Notes: generated from the sequence alone by a model not told the origin. A stretch of DNA of 64,000 nt from JADHLK01 sp038131695 (GCA_038131695.1 JAYPQA010000014.1:62001-126000), one strand, 5' to 3'; positions 46,987-57,067 are shown, numbered from the stretch's first letter. Numbers and translations are program-made.

Positions 46987-47364
46987 TCAGCCAAACAGGA
47001 CGCTGTGCATGACCCGCCCGGGGGTGAGGGTGAACAGGCCGGTCAGCACCAGACCCAGGCAGTAAAAGCTGACCATCACCCGCTTATGGGCCTTGATTTG
47101 CCCCTTGCGGGCCAGCCAGACCCCCCAGCACAGGGCAAGGAGTGTCCAGATGCTGAGCAGGTGAATCGGGCTGTAAAGGCCCCAGATTTTCAGCTCATGA
47201 ATAAAAAAGGATGTCAGCGCGACCAATGCCATCAAGCCGGCCCAGAGACGGCCCAGCCATCTATGCAAGACCGTTCCCTTGGCCAGCCCCAGCTGGGCCC
47301 CGCCTATCAGCAAGGCCAGAATGGCGGCCAGCGCGTGCAGCGGGATCGGCAGGTGCAGCGGCAA
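46987..47364 (-). CDS. DUF2306-like membrane protein
   Basis: The 125-residue protein has four membrane segments with the family pattern GTVLHRWLGRLWAGLMALVA, then SPIHLLSIWTL and AHKRVMVSFYCLGLVL. Function unknown. The listed start is TTG at 47364; an ATG at 47369-47371 in another frame suggests a one-base error in a run of five T, giving MLFLPLHLP as the start. Confidence 0.7.
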   Translation of the reverse strand: MPLHLPIPLHALAAILALLIGGAQLGLAKGTVLHRWLGRLWAGLMALVALTSFFIHELKIWGLYSPIHLLSIWTLLALCWGVWLARKGQIKAHKRVMVSFYCLGLVLTGLFTLTPGRVMHSVLFG

Positions 47365-47416
47365 AAAGCATAGTCACCGGCCTCTCTCCCCACACGGCCC
47401 TTATTGAAAACCCGAA

Positions 47417-48700
47417 TTATCCCTCTTCTACCTCTGCATCCAGAGCTTTGGCAACCTGCTGGTAATAATGGCGGGTTGGACAGTTGATTTGCGCCACCGT
47501 ATGGGCCCGCAGCAAATCTGCTTTTTGCTTTTTGGCTTGCCGGTCATCCGGGTCGTTGAAAATCAGCCTGTCCACCAGCTCCAGCGCCCATTGATAATCC
47601 CCGGCCTTGCTGGCTTCCTCTATCGCGGCCTGCAGTTTCGCACGCCCGCCAGCCAGCTTGATAAAGCGCTCCGCCTCAGCATCCGGAGCCAGCTTGCCCA
47701 GCGTCGTCGGATTGCCGTCAAACCAGCCCATCGTGCCCACAAAATAGGCGCGCACGGCGAAATCCACCCGCCCGTAATATTCGCGCAGATGCGGCTTTTC
47801 TGCCAAATGTTTCGGCAGTTTCACGCTATGCGCCAGCTGATCAATGGTCAGCCCGGCATCCATGCCATTGCGGGTTTCATCAATAATATGGCGAATCGCA
47901 TCGCGGTAATCGCTCAGCTTTTCCTGAATAATATCTGCCCCGATCAGCGCCTTGGTATGGCCGGGGGCCAGAATTTCCGGCTCAAACGCCATCAGCTGAT
48001 CCAGCGTATCTGCCCAGGTGTCAAAATCACGGTAGGTGGTGCCGCGAATCGCATAGAGGTTCGGAAAGGAGCGGTAATAATTATCACCGGAAAACAGGAT
48101 TTTCTTGTCCCCATACCAGACAACCATATGATCCGGGGTCTCGCCCGGCGCCATTACCAGCTCCAGCTCCACACCGCAAAGCCGAAGCTTTTCGCCAGCC
48201 TCTCCAATCTTGCGGGTCGGTGGCAGGATACCGGCCCCCATCCCTTCGAGCGGGCGCGCCCCCGGGCCAACCCCGATACCGATAATCTCATCCGGATAGG
48301 ACAGGCCAATGCCGAATTGCCGCTTGGTGCGAACCTGCATCGCCTTGACCGGGCGGGGATGGGTTGTCTGTTCAATCAGCGGGTCTTCGGAGGATTTGTC
48401 ACTGGCCAGGATTTCCGGCGCGCCACCCTCAGCAAAGACTGACGCACCGGACACATGATCGCGGTGCGAATGGGTCAGGATAATCACCTTGATCGGCAAA
48501 CCTGTTATCTTGCGGAACTCAGCCAGAATATTGGAAGCTGCCCTGGTGGTCTCGGTCGTGTCAATGATGATCAGCCCGTCCTCGCCGATAATCATAAAGA
48601 CATTTGAGGCCGCAAAACCGAAGGCCATATAGACATTATCGGCCAGCTGGACGATTTCCCGCTCAAAATACGCCGGATGTTCTTTCAATTCTGGATGCAT
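47417..48700 (-). CDS. MBL-fold alkylsulfatase-like hydrolase
   Basis: The 427-residue protein has a metallo-beta-lactamase domain with LTHSHRDHVSGA, APGETPDHMVVW and ILAPGHTKALIG. A helical dimerisation domain follows (LREYYGRVDFAVRAYFVGTMGWFDGNP, in parts), as in SdsA1/Bds1-type secondary alkylsulfatases. It lacks the usual long signal and a C-terminal sterol-carrier domain, so it is a short form. The ATG at 48698-48700 follows GGGGGAG. The promoter 150 bp upstream holds a GGGATCCC operator. Probable role: release of sulfate from alkyl sulfate esters. Confidence 0.85.
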   Translation of the reverse strand: MHPELKEHPAYFEREIVQLADNVYMAFGFAASNVFMIIGEDGLIIIDTTETTRAASNILAEFRKITGLPIKVIILTHSHRDHVSGASVFAEGGAPEILASDKSSEDPLIEQTTHPRPVKAMQVRTKRQFGIGLSYPDEIIGIGVGPGARPLEGMGAGILPPTRKIGEAGEKLRLCGVELELVMAPGETPDHMVVWYGDKKILFSGDNYYRSFPNLYAIRGTTYRDFDTWADTLDQLMAFEPEILAPGHTKALIGADIIQEKLSDYRDAIRHIIDETRNGMDAGLTIDQLAHSVKLPKHLAEKPHLREYYGRVDFAVRAYFVGTMGWFDGNPTTLGKLAPDAEAERFIKLAGGRAKLQAAIEEASKAGDYQWALELVDRLIFNDPDDRQAKKQKADLLRAHTVAQINCPTRHYYQQVAKALDAEVEEG

Positions 48701-48857
48701 CTGCTGTCTCCCCCGCCCCTTGGTCAAAAAGGCCTGTCTGAAAAATGCTGTCTCAATCGGTATTCTACCCCGATACCGGTCAGCAAGGTAACCGAAATAA
48801 AGCGGGCGGCAAAAAAACGCCCCTGCTCTCTCAGATGACCCCTGTGTCGACTCCTAT

Positions 48858-48886
48858 AATATAGCAATTTGGGATCCCTAGAACAA
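48858..48886 (-). promoter_or_regulatory. Promoter of the alkylsulfatase gene with GGGATCCC operator (site 1)
   Basis: On the minus strand TTGTTC (48881-48886) and TATATT (48858-48863) are 17 bp apart. GGGATCCC (48871-48878) lies inside the spacer, 2 nt from the -35 box. A protein bound there would block RNA polymerase. Confidence 0.72.
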
Positions 48887-48925
48887 GATTTCAGGGAATT
48901 ATTTCTCAAATTTTGCAAAAATTAT

Positions 48926-48954
48926 TTGATTTCAGGATCCCATTAATCTTATAT
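48926..48954 (+). promoter_or_regulatory. Promoter of the first sulfatase gene with operator (site 2)
   Basis: TTGATT (48926-48931) and TTATAT (48949-48954) are 17 bp apart. The spacer contains AGGATCCC (48934-48941), one mismatch from GGGATCCC and again 2 nt after the -35 box. Sites 1 and 2 are 63 bp apart, centre to centre. Confidence 0.7.
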
Positions 48955-49049
48955 TTGACGCTGTTCTGGCAGGATGATTGACTGTCAAAAAGCCCGTATG
49001 TCGGGCGTTATTTTTTATCAGGCGACGCACGGATCGGTCAGGGGGGATT

Positions 49050-50681
49050 ATGGGCCGCAAGAATATATTGTTTATTATGTGTGACCAGCTGCGTTATGAC
49101 TATCTCGGCTGCACCGGCCACCCGACCATCAAGACACCGACGATTGACAAGCTGGCCGCGCGCGGGGTGGTCTTCAAAAACAGCTTTTGCCAATCCCCGA
49201 TTTGCGGCCCTTCCAGGATGAGTGTTTATACGGGCCGCTACCTGTCCTCGCATGGGGCCATGTCGAATTTCACCCCGCTGCGTATCGGTGAGCGGAATAT
49301 CGGCCATCATCTGAATCCGCTGGGGGTGCGCACGATACTGGTTGGCAAGACCCATATCGTGCCGGACCGCGAAGGAATTGAGCGGCTGGGCCTTGACCCG
49401 GACAGTGCTGAGGTTCAGCAGCATATGCAAGGCGGCTTTGAGGTGGTGGAGCGCGATGACGGCATTCATCCTGACCGGCTGGTGCGCGCCAATCTGACCT
49501 ATAATGAATATCTGAAATCAAAGGGCTATGTAGAGGATGACAATCCCTGGCATTGGGCGGCCAATTCGGTAGAGACCGAAGACGGGGTGCGCTCCGGGTT
49601 TTTCAATGACAGTGTGGACCGGCCAGCCCGCGTATCGGATGAGGATTCAGAAACTCCCTATATGACCCGCCGGGCGATGGAGTTTCTGGAAAAGGATGAT
49701 GGCGAGGCCCCGTGGATATTGCATCTCTCCTATATCAAGCCGCATTGGCCCTATGTTGCCCCGGCCCCCTATCACAATATGTATGGGCCAGAAGATGTAA
49801 TCCCGGCCAATAAATCAGAGGCTGAGCTGGAGGATCCGAATCCGCTGGCCAGGCTGTTCATGAACCGGGTGGCCGGCAAGACCTTCAGTGATGAGGCGGC
49901 CCGCCAGAAGGTGCTTTGCGCCTATATGGGGCTGATCACCCAGATTGATGACCAGCTGGCCATCCTGTTTGATTTCATGGAAAAAAAGGGGCTGCTTGAC
50001 GAGACGATGATCGTGCTGACCTCTGATCACGGCGATTATATGGGCGATCACTGGATGGGCGACAAGGATTACTTCCACGCCGCCTCGGTGCAGGTGCCGT
50101 TGATTATTGTCGATCCCGACAGCGCGGCTGATACAACCCGCGGCTCGGTTGATGACGGGCTGGTGGAATTGATCGATTTGCTGCCGACTTTTGTGGATTA
50201 TTATGGCGGGACAATCGCCAGCCATATCCTGGATGGCCGCTCGCTGATGCCGCGCCTGCACGGCAAAAAGGATGGCTGGCGCGATTATGCGATCAGCGAA
50301 TATGATTATTCCTGCCAGGTGTTCCGGCCGGAGACCGGACGGATGCCGCTGGACTGCCGATCCTATATGGTGACCACAAAGGAGTGGAAATATATCCATG
50401 CGCCGGGCTTTCCGCCGGTGCTGTTTGATCTGGTGCGCGATCCGCTGGAGCTGACCGATTTGGGCCGCTCTGCCGAGCATGAGGACATCCGCCGCATGAT
50501 GTTTGCAAAGCTGGCCGAATGGGCGCTGCATTATCGCCAGCGCGAGACCTGGTCAGAAGAACGCAATCTGGAAATGACCGGCATGGAAGAAAAGATGGGC
50601 GTGATTATCGGCTATTGGGACGAGCAAAGCGCAGCTGGCAAGGATCCCGACATTCTGCCAAAGCGCAAGCCGCTGGCCTGA
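49050..50681 (+). CDS. Sulfatase / phosphonate monoester hydrolase family protein
   Basis: The 543-residue protein belongs to the alkaline phosphatase superfamily. NILFIMCDQLRYDYLGCTG holds metal Asp; CGPSRMSVYTGRY has the Cys of the C-x-P-S-R signature that becomes formylglycine; LTSDHGDYMGDHW has later ligands. The C-terminus (EYDYSCQVFRPE, MVTTKEWKYIHAPGFPP, LFDLVRDPLELTDLG) resembles phosphonate monoester hydrolases/arylsulfatases rather than choline sulfatase. There is no signal peptide, so it is cytoplasmic. The start at 49050 follows GGGGGG. Substrate could be a sulfate or phosphonate/phosphate ester. Confidence 0.87.
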   Translation: MGRKNILFIMCDQLRYDYLGCTGHPTIKTPTIDKLAARGVVFKNSFCQSPICGPSRMSVYTGRYLSSHGAMSNFTPLRIGERNIGHHLNPLGVRTILVGKTHIVPDREGIERLGLDPDSAEVQQHMQGGFEVVERDDGIHPDRLVRANLTYNEYLKSKGYVEDDNPWHWAANSVETEDGVRSGFFNDSVDRPARVSDEDSETPYMTRRAMEFLEKDDGEAPWILHLSYIKPHWPYVAPAPYHNMYGPEDVIPANKSEAELEDPNPLARLFMNRVAGKTFSDEAARQKVLCAYMGLITQIDDQLAILFDFMEKKGLLDETMIVLTSDHGDYMGDHWMGDKDYFHAASVQVPLIIVDPDSAADTTRGSVDDGLVELIDLLPTFVDYYGGTIASHILDGRSLMPRLHGKKDGWRDYAISEYDYSCQVFRPETGRMPLDCRSYMVTTKEWKYIHAPGFPPVLFDLVRDPLELTDLGRSAEHEDIRRMMFAKLAEWALHYRQRETWSEERNLEMTGMEEKMGVIIGYWDEQSAAGKDPDILPKRKPLA

Positions 50682-50836
50682 CAGCAGGCCGCAAACCAGC
50701 CCAAAAACTTACCCTAGGGTTTTCTGCTATTCCGGCCTTTATAGCAGCTTTTTTATCTGGCTTTTTTATCTGGCTCACCTCCCGCCCGGCCTTTCCGGCC
50801 GGCTGGTTGCCGGAGCTATCGCCCCCCTGCCAGAGC

Positions 50837-50864
50837 TTTTCCTGGCAAAGGGATCCCAAACTAT
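50837..50864 (+). promoter_or_regulatory. GGGATCCC operator upstream of the TRAP operon (site 3)
   Basis: GGGATCCC at 50850-50857 is flanked by CAAA and AAAC. A weak promoter-like pair TTTTCC (50837-50842) and AACTAT (50859-50864) surrounds it. The 470-bp gap 50682-51149 holds no gene I can support; it also has a short direct repeat of TTTTTTATCTGGC near 50740-50770. Confidence 0.55.
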
Positions 50865-50905
50865 GCAAAAATAGGAATAAAACACAGTCTCTAGCTGTAT
50901 TTCGC

Positions 50906-50934
50906 TTGACTTTGGGATCCCGAAGGGGTCAAGT
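50906..50934 (+). promoter_or_regulatory. GGGATCCC operator upstream of the TRAP operon (site 4)
   Basis: TTGACT (50906-50911), 17 bp, TCAAGT (50929-50934). GGGATCCC at 50914-50921 starts 2 nt after the -35 box. The string TTGACTTTGGGATCCC is the same as at the gntR promoter. The distance to site 3 is 64 bp. Confidence 0.7.
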
Positions 50935-51149
50935 TATTTATGGGGGATGGCGATGACCTCTCCCCCGTGAACGGCTGATCACTGGACAGGCCACAGCCCG
51001 TCAGTGACCGGCGCGGAAGCAACTGGACAGGCGTGTTTCTGGAAAGCCGGGCTGTCCGCAGACGCTCCAGCTGACAGCGCGTTCTATCGTGATGCACAAG
51101 AAGACCTTGGATTGGGGTTTTCTTCATTCTAGAGCATAGGGAGGAAAGA

Positions 51150-52204
51150 ATGCTCAAGTTATTAAAAGCAACGGCTCTTGCGGCCAGTGTTGCGTTTTCC
51201 GGTTCGGTGGCGATGGCCCAGGTGAACCTGACCTCACAAACGGCCGGAGCTGGCACGGCGGTGGCATTGACAGCTACGGCGCTGGTGGAATACGCAGCAG
51301 AGCGCGGCATTGCCAATATCCAGCTGAAAGATGGCCAGACCGGCACAAAATATAATTTGCTGCTGGCTGAAGGCAAGATTGACCTTGCGACCAGCCCATT
51401 TGTGCTGCCCTTTGTTCTGTCAAAGGCAGCTGGCCCCTATTCCAATATTGACAAGAAAAAAGGGGCTGAGCTGGCCTCTAATATCCGCCTCCTCTACCCT
51501 ATACGCTCAGCATTTTTGCCATGTATGCCTATGATGCCAAGGGCATCAAGGGGTGGGAAGACCTGAAGGGCCGCAAGGTGCTCAATGGGCCACCGCGCGG
51601 CACGATGGCGATTAATTCACGCGGACTTATCCAAATCTTCGGCGGACTTGAGGCTGGCAAGGATTATGAATCTGTCACCGCCAATTTCAATCAGATGCCT
51701 ACTGTTATGATCGAAGGATCAGCTGATGCGGCCGTGTTGGGCACCAATTTCCCCGGCCCGCGGGTGACCAGAGCCTCTGCAGCCGGGGCGATGACCCTCT
51801 ATTCCATGCCGAAAGAAATTTTTGAATCTGAGGCAGCCCAGCGTTTCATGAACAAGCCGGGCTCCGTTCCCTATATTGTGCCGGTTGCCAAAATCAAGGC
51901 TGCTATGGGCGAGGGCTGGACGATTGTGTCTGAAGATGAATTTTTCCGCGGCAAGGCCATCCCTGGCGGCGATATGGTCAATAAAAGCATGGATGAAGAG
52001 CTGGCTTACCAGCTGACCAAGGCGCATATCGAAAATCTGGAAAAGCACAAGAAGATCGCTCCGTTCATGAGCACCTTGAATTTTGGCGTGATTGACAGGA
52101 CTGTCACCGGCCTGTGCGGCCCTAATCCGGTCAAATTCCACCCCGGTGCCGTGCGCGCCTGGGAAGAAGCCGGCCAGACCGTGCCGGAATGCGCCAAGCC
52201 TTAG
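51150..52204 (+). CDS. TAXI-family TRAP solute-binding protein (frameshifted)
   Basis: This is the periplasmic receptor for a TRAP transporter. It has a signal peptide (LKATALAASVAFSGSVAMA) and the family features GTGTKYNLLLAEGKIDLA-like segment (TGTKYNLLLAEGKIDLA), then YAYDAKGIKGWEDLKGRKV. One C seems missing near 51498; with it the join reads LLYPYTLSIFAMYAYD. The total is about 351 residues. The permease gene follows after 89 bp that contain a stable hairpin. Ligand not predictable; the regulon suggests a sulfated or acidic organic compound. Confidence 0.88.
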
Positions 52205-52226
52205 GCGATAGGTAACATTTTCTGTC

Positions 52227-52246
52227 GGGCGGCCCTGAGGCCGCCC
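52227..52246 (+). other. Intercistronic hairpin between TRAP receptor and permease
   Basis: GGGCGGCC and GGCCGCCC form an 8-bp perfect stem with loop CTGA and no T-run. Such hairpins commonly stabilise the upstream message so that the binding protein is made in excess of the permease. Confidence 0.7.
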
Positions 52247-52293
52247 AACTTAAATTGACACTTTCATCTTTTCTTGCGAGATCCGGTTGAACC

Positions 52294-54639
52294 ATGACAC
52301 CGAATACTGAATCTGCTCACAGTCCTGAGGTGGGCCAAACAAGGCTGTATCAGCAACTGATTTACTGGCTGGCCCTAATGCTGGTCATCGTCGGCCTTGT
52401 GAATGTCACTCCAGCTATTCCGGGCTGGGATGGTCTTTGGCAAGGGATAACCGGCATTGACGGTTTTACGCTGCGGCGGTTTCCAACGGAGTGGCTCTAT
52501 CCGTTAATCTTTGTCTGGATGATGCTGATTGTGGTGTTGAAACATTCGATCTGGCGCAGCTGGGCAGAGAGGGCCCCCTATCTGAGAGGGTTTGGCCTGG
52601 CGCTGGATTTTGCGCTTGTTCTGGCAGCTGCAGCAACCGCGGCAGCCTATCTGATAGAGATTGAAGCAGTCTGTCTGATAGATGTGATGACCGGTGACCG
52701 GGCGCGGATGGTGGCAGAGGCATTGAAAGCGGAGACAGAATTTGCCGAGCTTTATGGTTTGCCAAAGCCGGATACCGCAGATGACCCGGCCTGCCTGAAT
52801 ACAACAGATATCTGGCTGCCGCTGATTATCTTTGCTTCAGTTGTTGTTTTTCTAGCCTATAATGTAAAGGTTTGGGGCTTGCCGCTGGTATTGGTCTCCA
52901 TCGCGATTGCTGGCTATACCTTTTTGACCGTGCTGAACTGGTATTTTTTTGGCGGTGAGGATCAGAATAAATATTTGGTGACCATCCTCAGCAGTGAAGA
53001 GCCGCGCTCGCTGGCCTCTGGCCGGGATTTTGTGCATGATGCGGTGGTCAACCAGTCTGCCGGTCTGCTCGGCCGGTTCATGAATGTGCTCATGCTGCTG
53101 GTCTTTCCCTATATTATTCTGGGTGCGTTGTTCGGCCAATGTGCGGGCGGACAGGCGCTGATCAAGCTGGCCTTTTCCATGACCCGCAATCTGCGCGGCG
53201 GCCCGGCCCATGCGGCGGTGGTCTCCTCGGCGATGTTCGGAACGATCACTGGCGGGCCGGTGGTCAATGTGCTGTCCACTGGTGTGCTGACCATTCCGAT
53301 GATGCTGAAACGCGGCTTTTCCAAGGTTTTTGCAGGCGGGGTGGAGGCAGCCGCTTCCTCCGGCGGATCAATCATGCCGCCGATTATGGGGGTGGCGGCC
53401 TTTGTGATGGCGGCCCTGACCGGCGTGCCCTACCGCGAGATTATCATTGCCGCGATTATTCCGGCATTGTTCTATTTCTTCTGCCTGTTCCTGTCGGTTG
53501 TTTTTCAGGCGCGCAAGCAGAATATCAAAGCGGTTGGTAATGAGAATGCTGAATCACTGAAGCTGACCGGAGAGGACAAGCTGCATCTGGCGCAGATTTT
53601 CGGGCCGGTTCTGCTGATTTTGGTGCTGCTGCTCCTGCCCAAGGACAGTGTTGGCTGCAGCTGGGTTTCGGTTTTGCTGGGGGCTGAAATTACCGTGAAT
53701 AAAGGCATTTGTGAGATCACCTCCCTGCCCTGGATTATTCAGCTGATCCAGAACGCCGCTGGTGATGCCGGCGCGGCTGGCTGGTGGGCCGTGGCCCTGC
53801 TGCTGGTTTTGATGTTCCTGGATCGCGCATTCCGTGCCCGGCCGCGCAAGATACTCGATGCCCTGTCAAAGGCAGGCGTCACCATTTCCACCCTGTATTT
53901 GATGTTTCTGGCTGTGACAGTGATTGATGTCTGCCTGAACTTTACCGGCCTGTCGAAATTTGTAGCCGTGGATGTGCTGGCCTTTCTGAAGAGCTTTGAT
54001 GTCTCAGTCAGCTCAGCTGGCTTTCAGCTGTTTGCGCTGTTCTTGACCATGCTGCTGGCGGTGTTGCTGGGAATGGGGATGCCAGCGGTTCCGGCCTATA
54101 TCAATGTGGCCTTGCTGATGGGGCCGATGCTGGTGGGGCTGGGGCTGGCGACCTTTACCGCGCATATGTTTATTTTCTATTTCGCCGTGGCCTCAGCGAT
54201 AACGCCGCCAGTGGCTCTGGCCGCCTTTGCCGCGACCACGATCACCAAGGCAGATCCGATGGCAACCGGCTTTTCAGCGGTGAAATCAGGGATAGTCATG
54301 TTCACCATCCCCTTTGCCTTTGCGCTTTATCCGGAATTGCTGCTGATTGACAAGGCGGTAATTGACCCCACTTCCGGCCAGTTTCTGGCAGGCTATGACG
54401 GCTCGATTGATATTGGCTGGCTGGCTTTGCTGCTTGCCCGGCTGGCTTTGGCACTCTATCTGGTCTCCAGTGCCCTGTCTGCCTATGATTTCAAGCCTCT
54501 GGGGCTGACAGAGATTGCCCTGCGGCTGATTTTAGCGGTGCTGATCCTGTTCTATCCGCTGGAAATCTATGGTCCGGCGATGGTTGCGGGCATTGCGCTT
54601 ATCTGGTTCCATATCTTCAGGAACAGGAGAACAGCCTAA
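52294..54639 (+). CDS. TRAP transporter fused permease (TAXI system)
   Basis: The 781-residue protein has about 16-18 membrane helices and combines the small (DctQ-like) and large (DctM-like) permease parts in one chain, as in TAXI-type TRAP systems. Recognisable segments are ALFGQCAGGQALIKLAFS, GPAHAAVVSSAMFGTITGGP, EAAASSGGSIMPPIMGVAAF and GMGMPAVPAYINVALLMGP. Transport is driven by an ion gradient. A cytoplasmic or periplasmic loop (GDRARMVAEALKAETEF) interrupts the N-terminal part. It is downstream of the receptor gene and 70 bp before the second sulfatase. Confidence 0.92.
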   Translation: MTPNTESAHSPEVGQTRLYQQLIYWLALMLVIVGLVNVTPAIPGWDGLWQGITGIDGFTLRRFPTEWLYPLIFVWMMLIVVLKHSIWRSWAERAPYLRGFGLALDFALVLAAAATAAAYLIEIEAVCLIDVMTGDRARMVAEALKAETEFAELYGLPKPDTADDPACLNTTDIWLPLIIFASVVVFLAYNVKVWGLPLVLVSIAIAGYTFLTVLNWYFFGGEDQNKYLVTILSSEEPRSLASGRDFVHDAVVNQSAGLLGRFMNVLMLLVFPYIILGALFGQCAGGQALIKLAFSMTRNLRGGPAHAAVVSSAMFGTITGGPVVNVLSTGVLTIPMMLKRGFSKVFAGGVEAAASSGGSIMPPIMGVAAFVMAALTGVPYREIIIAAIIPALFYFFCLFLSVVFQARKQNIKAVGNENAESLKLTGEDKLHLAQIFGPVLLILVLLLLPKDSVGCSWVSVLLGAEITVNKGICEITSLPWIIQLIQNAAGDAGAAGWWAVALLLVLMFLDRAFRARPRKILDALSKAGVTISTLYLMFLAVTVIDVCLNFTGLSKFVAVDVLAFLKSFDVSVSSAGFQLFALFLTMLLAVLLGMGMPAVPAYINVALLMGPMLVGLGLATFTAHMFIFYFAVASAITPPVALAAFAATTITKADPMATGFSAVKSGIVMFTIPFAFALYPELLLIDKAVIDPTSGQFLAGYDGSIDIGWLALLLARLALALYLVSSALSAYDFKPLGLTEIALRLILAVLILFYPLEIYGPAMVAGIALIWFHIFRNRRTA

Positions 54640-54709
54640 ACCGGCGCCGCCTGACGCCGGGCTGGCCTGGCCTGACACGCCTTGACAAACAAGTATCTGG
54701 ACAGAGATC

Positions 54710-56293
54710 ATGCAAGACAGACCCAGTTTCATCCTCTATATCACCGATCAGCATCGCTCTGATTATCTGGGTTGCACGGGTCATCCGCTCCTGCAGACCC
54801 CGCATATTGATGCGATGGCAAGCCAAGGGGTGATTTTTGACCGGTTCTATGTGGCCTCGCCCATGTGTATGCCGAACCGGGCCAGCCTGATGACTTGCCG
54901 GATGCCGTTCAATCATGAGGTCAGGACGCTGGGTATCCCCTTGCCAAAACATAATGTCAGCTTTGTTGAGGTGCTGCAGGAAGCCGGCTATGACACGGCG
55001 CTGATCGGCAAGAGCCATTTGCAAACAGTTACCGATTTTCCGGCCTGGCTCAAGCCAGACCCGGCACGCGACGGCTTTCAGGCGCCGCCTGACTCGCTGC
55101 GACAGGCGACACGCCTTGATCTGGACTCCCCCGATTATCAACAGGAATCGCCTGATTTCTGGGAAGATGAGGGAGCAGAGATGGAGCTGCCTTTTTACGG
55201 GTTTGATCATGTTGATCTGGCAACCCGGCATGGCACGATGGTCGGGGCGCATTATGAGAAATGGCTGCGTGAGACCGCCCCGGACATCTTACCCTTGCGC
55301 GGGCGGGCGCATCAGCTGGAGCATGACTATATCTGTCCGCAAGCCATCCGCACGCCAATACCAGAAGAATTCTACCCAACCAATTATATCGCGGACCGGG
55401 CCTGTGACTGGCTGGCTGGCCGGGCCGGCAATCCAAAGCCGTTTTTCCTGATGGTTTCCTGGCCTGACCCGCATCACCCCTTTAACCCGCCGGGGAAATA
55501 CTGGGATATGTACAAGCCTGAGGATATGCAGGTTCCGGCGGCTTTCCGGGATACCGGCTGGGAGATGCCCGATTATGTGCGGCTGGCTGAGGAAGCGCGG
55601 ACAAAAGACAAGTCGCTGGGGCAAAAGGCAGGCTATTCGGTGGCGGTCTCAGAACGCGAGGCGCTGGAGGCGCGCGCCCTCACCTGCGGGATGATCTCGA
55701 TGGTGGATGACGCGCTGGGCCGGGTGCGGGGGGCAGCTGAGCAGGCCGGGCTAAGCGATAACACGGTGCAAATATTCACCTCGGATCACGGGGATCATCT
55801 GGGCGATCACCGGCTGCTCTTCAAGGGGGCCGAACAATATGATGCGATCACCCATGTGCCCTTTATCTGGACAGACCCGCAACAGCCCCGCAAGGGACAC
55901 AGTGATGAGCTGGCCCAGACCATCGATATCGGCACCAGCATTCTTGAGCGGGCCAATCTCGAAGCCCCGCACGGTATGCAAGGCCAGCCCCTGTCTGTGG
56001 CCGGTGGCGGCGGGCGTGACTGCGTGCTGATCCATTATGATTCACAACGCCCGCAAGAGGTTTTTGGCGAGCATCCGCGCGCCATGACGCTGATTCAGGA
56101 TAAATGGCGGCTGACCCTCTATCTTGGGGATTGCCGGAATGAGCTGTTTGATCTGGCAGAGGATCCGGGCGAGATGCGCAATCTCTGGGACAGCCCGGAT
56201 CATGCCGGGATTCGCCACCAGCTGGTTCAGCGGCTGGCCGAAGAGCAAATGGCGGTGATGGATAGCGCGCCCCTGCCGGTTGCCGAGGCGTAA
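54710..56293 (+). CDS. Sulfatase (type I, arylsulfatase-like)
   Basis: The 527-residue protein has metal Asp in FILYITDQHRSDYLGCTGH, the formylglycine signature MCMPNRASLMTCR (C-x-P-x-R), GKSHLQTVTD and FTSDHGDHLGDHRLLFKG. The C-terminal LFDLAEDPGEMRNLWD is typical of sulfatases. There is no signal peptide. It is only distantly like the enzyme at 49050. It lies after the TRAP permease in the same direction, so uptake of a sulfate ester and its cleavage inside the cell is a simple model. The stop is 4 bp from the convergent gntR stop. Confidence 0.88.
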   Translation: MQDRPSFILYITDQHRSDYLGCTGHPLLQTPHIDAMASQGVIFDRFYVASPMCMPNRASLMTCRMPFNHEVRTLGIPLPKHNVSFVEVLQEAGYDTALIGKSHLQTVTDFPAWLKPDPARDGFQAPPDSLRQATRLDLDSPDYQQESPDFWEDEGAEMELPFYGFDHVDLATRHGTMVGAHYEKWLRETAPDILPLRGRAHQLEHDYICPQAIRTPIPEEFYPTNYIADRACDWLAGRAGNPKPFFLMVSWPDPHHPFNPPGKYWDMYKPEDMQVPAAFRDTGWEMPDYVRLAEEARTKDKSLGQKAGYSVAVSEREALEARALTCGMISMVDDALGRVRGAAEQAGLSDNTVQIFTSDHGDHLGDHRLLFKGAEQYDAITHVPFIWTDPQQPRKGHSDELAQTIDIGTSILERANLEAPHGMQGQPLSVAGGGGRDCVLIHYDSQRPQEVFGEHPRAMTLIQDKWRLTLYLGDCRNELFDLAEDPGEMRNLWDSPDHAGIRHQLVQRLAEEQMAVMDSAPLPVAEA

Positions 56294-56297
56294 GCGG

Positions 56298-57059
56298 CTA
56301 AAAAGGCTTTTGCGGAGAGGCAAAGGCGATCAGGTCTGCCACGGTCAGGGAATCGCCCTGCTTTTCAAAGGTCTGAATATAATCCACCATTGTGTGGGAA
56401 TGTTCGCGCATATTACCTTCAGCGCGCACCGCATCCCCCTGCTCTATCGCCTCATAAATCACCCGGTGCTGGGCATTGCCAAGCCGCAGGCGAAACACCC
56501 CCCGCTCAAAATGATCCGGCGTATCTCCGATTGTTCGGTCAAACACCATCGCCCCGACTGAGAGCATCGGCAAATGGCTGATTTGTTCACAGGCATAGCC
56601 AACGAAATCATTGCCGCAGCCAGCCAGGATGGTGGCATGATAGAGCTTGTTGGCTGCCTGGGCCTCCCGGATCACAGCTTCATCCAGTCGGTCAAGCCGG
56701 GCAAATTTGTCAATCGCCCGGTCAATCAGCTCAATGGCGCGGGACATTTCGGGAAGAAAGCTGCTGCGCTCCGGATTTTGGGCCATTAGCCGGGCCGCCA
56801 GGCTTTCCAGATGGCCGCGCACCTCCACCGCCTGCAAAATATCCTCAACAGACAGGCTCTGCACCATATAGCCGCGCCCCTTGCCGCGGCTGATCACGCC
56901 CTCTTTTTCCAGCAGCCGCAACGCCAGACGCACCGGCGTGCGCGAGACTTTGTGGGTATCACAGAGCTGCGCCTCGGAAAGGCGCTCCCCCTCCTGATAA
57001 TTTCCCAGAATGATGTCCTGACGGATTTTGGCGGCCAATTCGGTATCAATAGAATCCAT
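56298..57059 (-). CDS. GntR-family regulator (FadR/FCD subgroup)
   Basis: The 253-residue protein has an N-terminal winged helix with GNYQEGERLSEAQLCDTHKV then SRTPVRLALRLLEKEGVISR, and a helical FCD ligand domain. Metal or ligand residues of FCD type may be D/H in RGHLESLAARLM, NKLYHATILAG and NMREHSHTMVDY. The ATG at 57057-57059 lies about 9 nt after the predicted -10 box, so the message may be leaderless. Its promoter carries a GGGATCCC site. It is the obvious candidate to bind all seven sites. Confidence 0.88.
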   Translation of the reverse strand: MDSIDTELAAKIRQDIILGNYQEGERLSEAQLCDTHKVSRTPVRLALRLLEKEGVISRGKGRGYMVQSLSVEDILQAVEVRGHLESLAARLMAQNPERSSFLPEMSRAIELIDRAIDKFARLDRLDEAVIREAQAANKLYHATILAGCGNDFVGYACEQISHLPMLSVGAMVFDRTIGDTPDHFERGVFRLRLGNAQHRVIYEAIEQGDAVRAEGNMREHSHTMVDYIQTFEKQGDSLTVADLIAFASPQKPF

Positions 57060-57067
57060 AATAACGA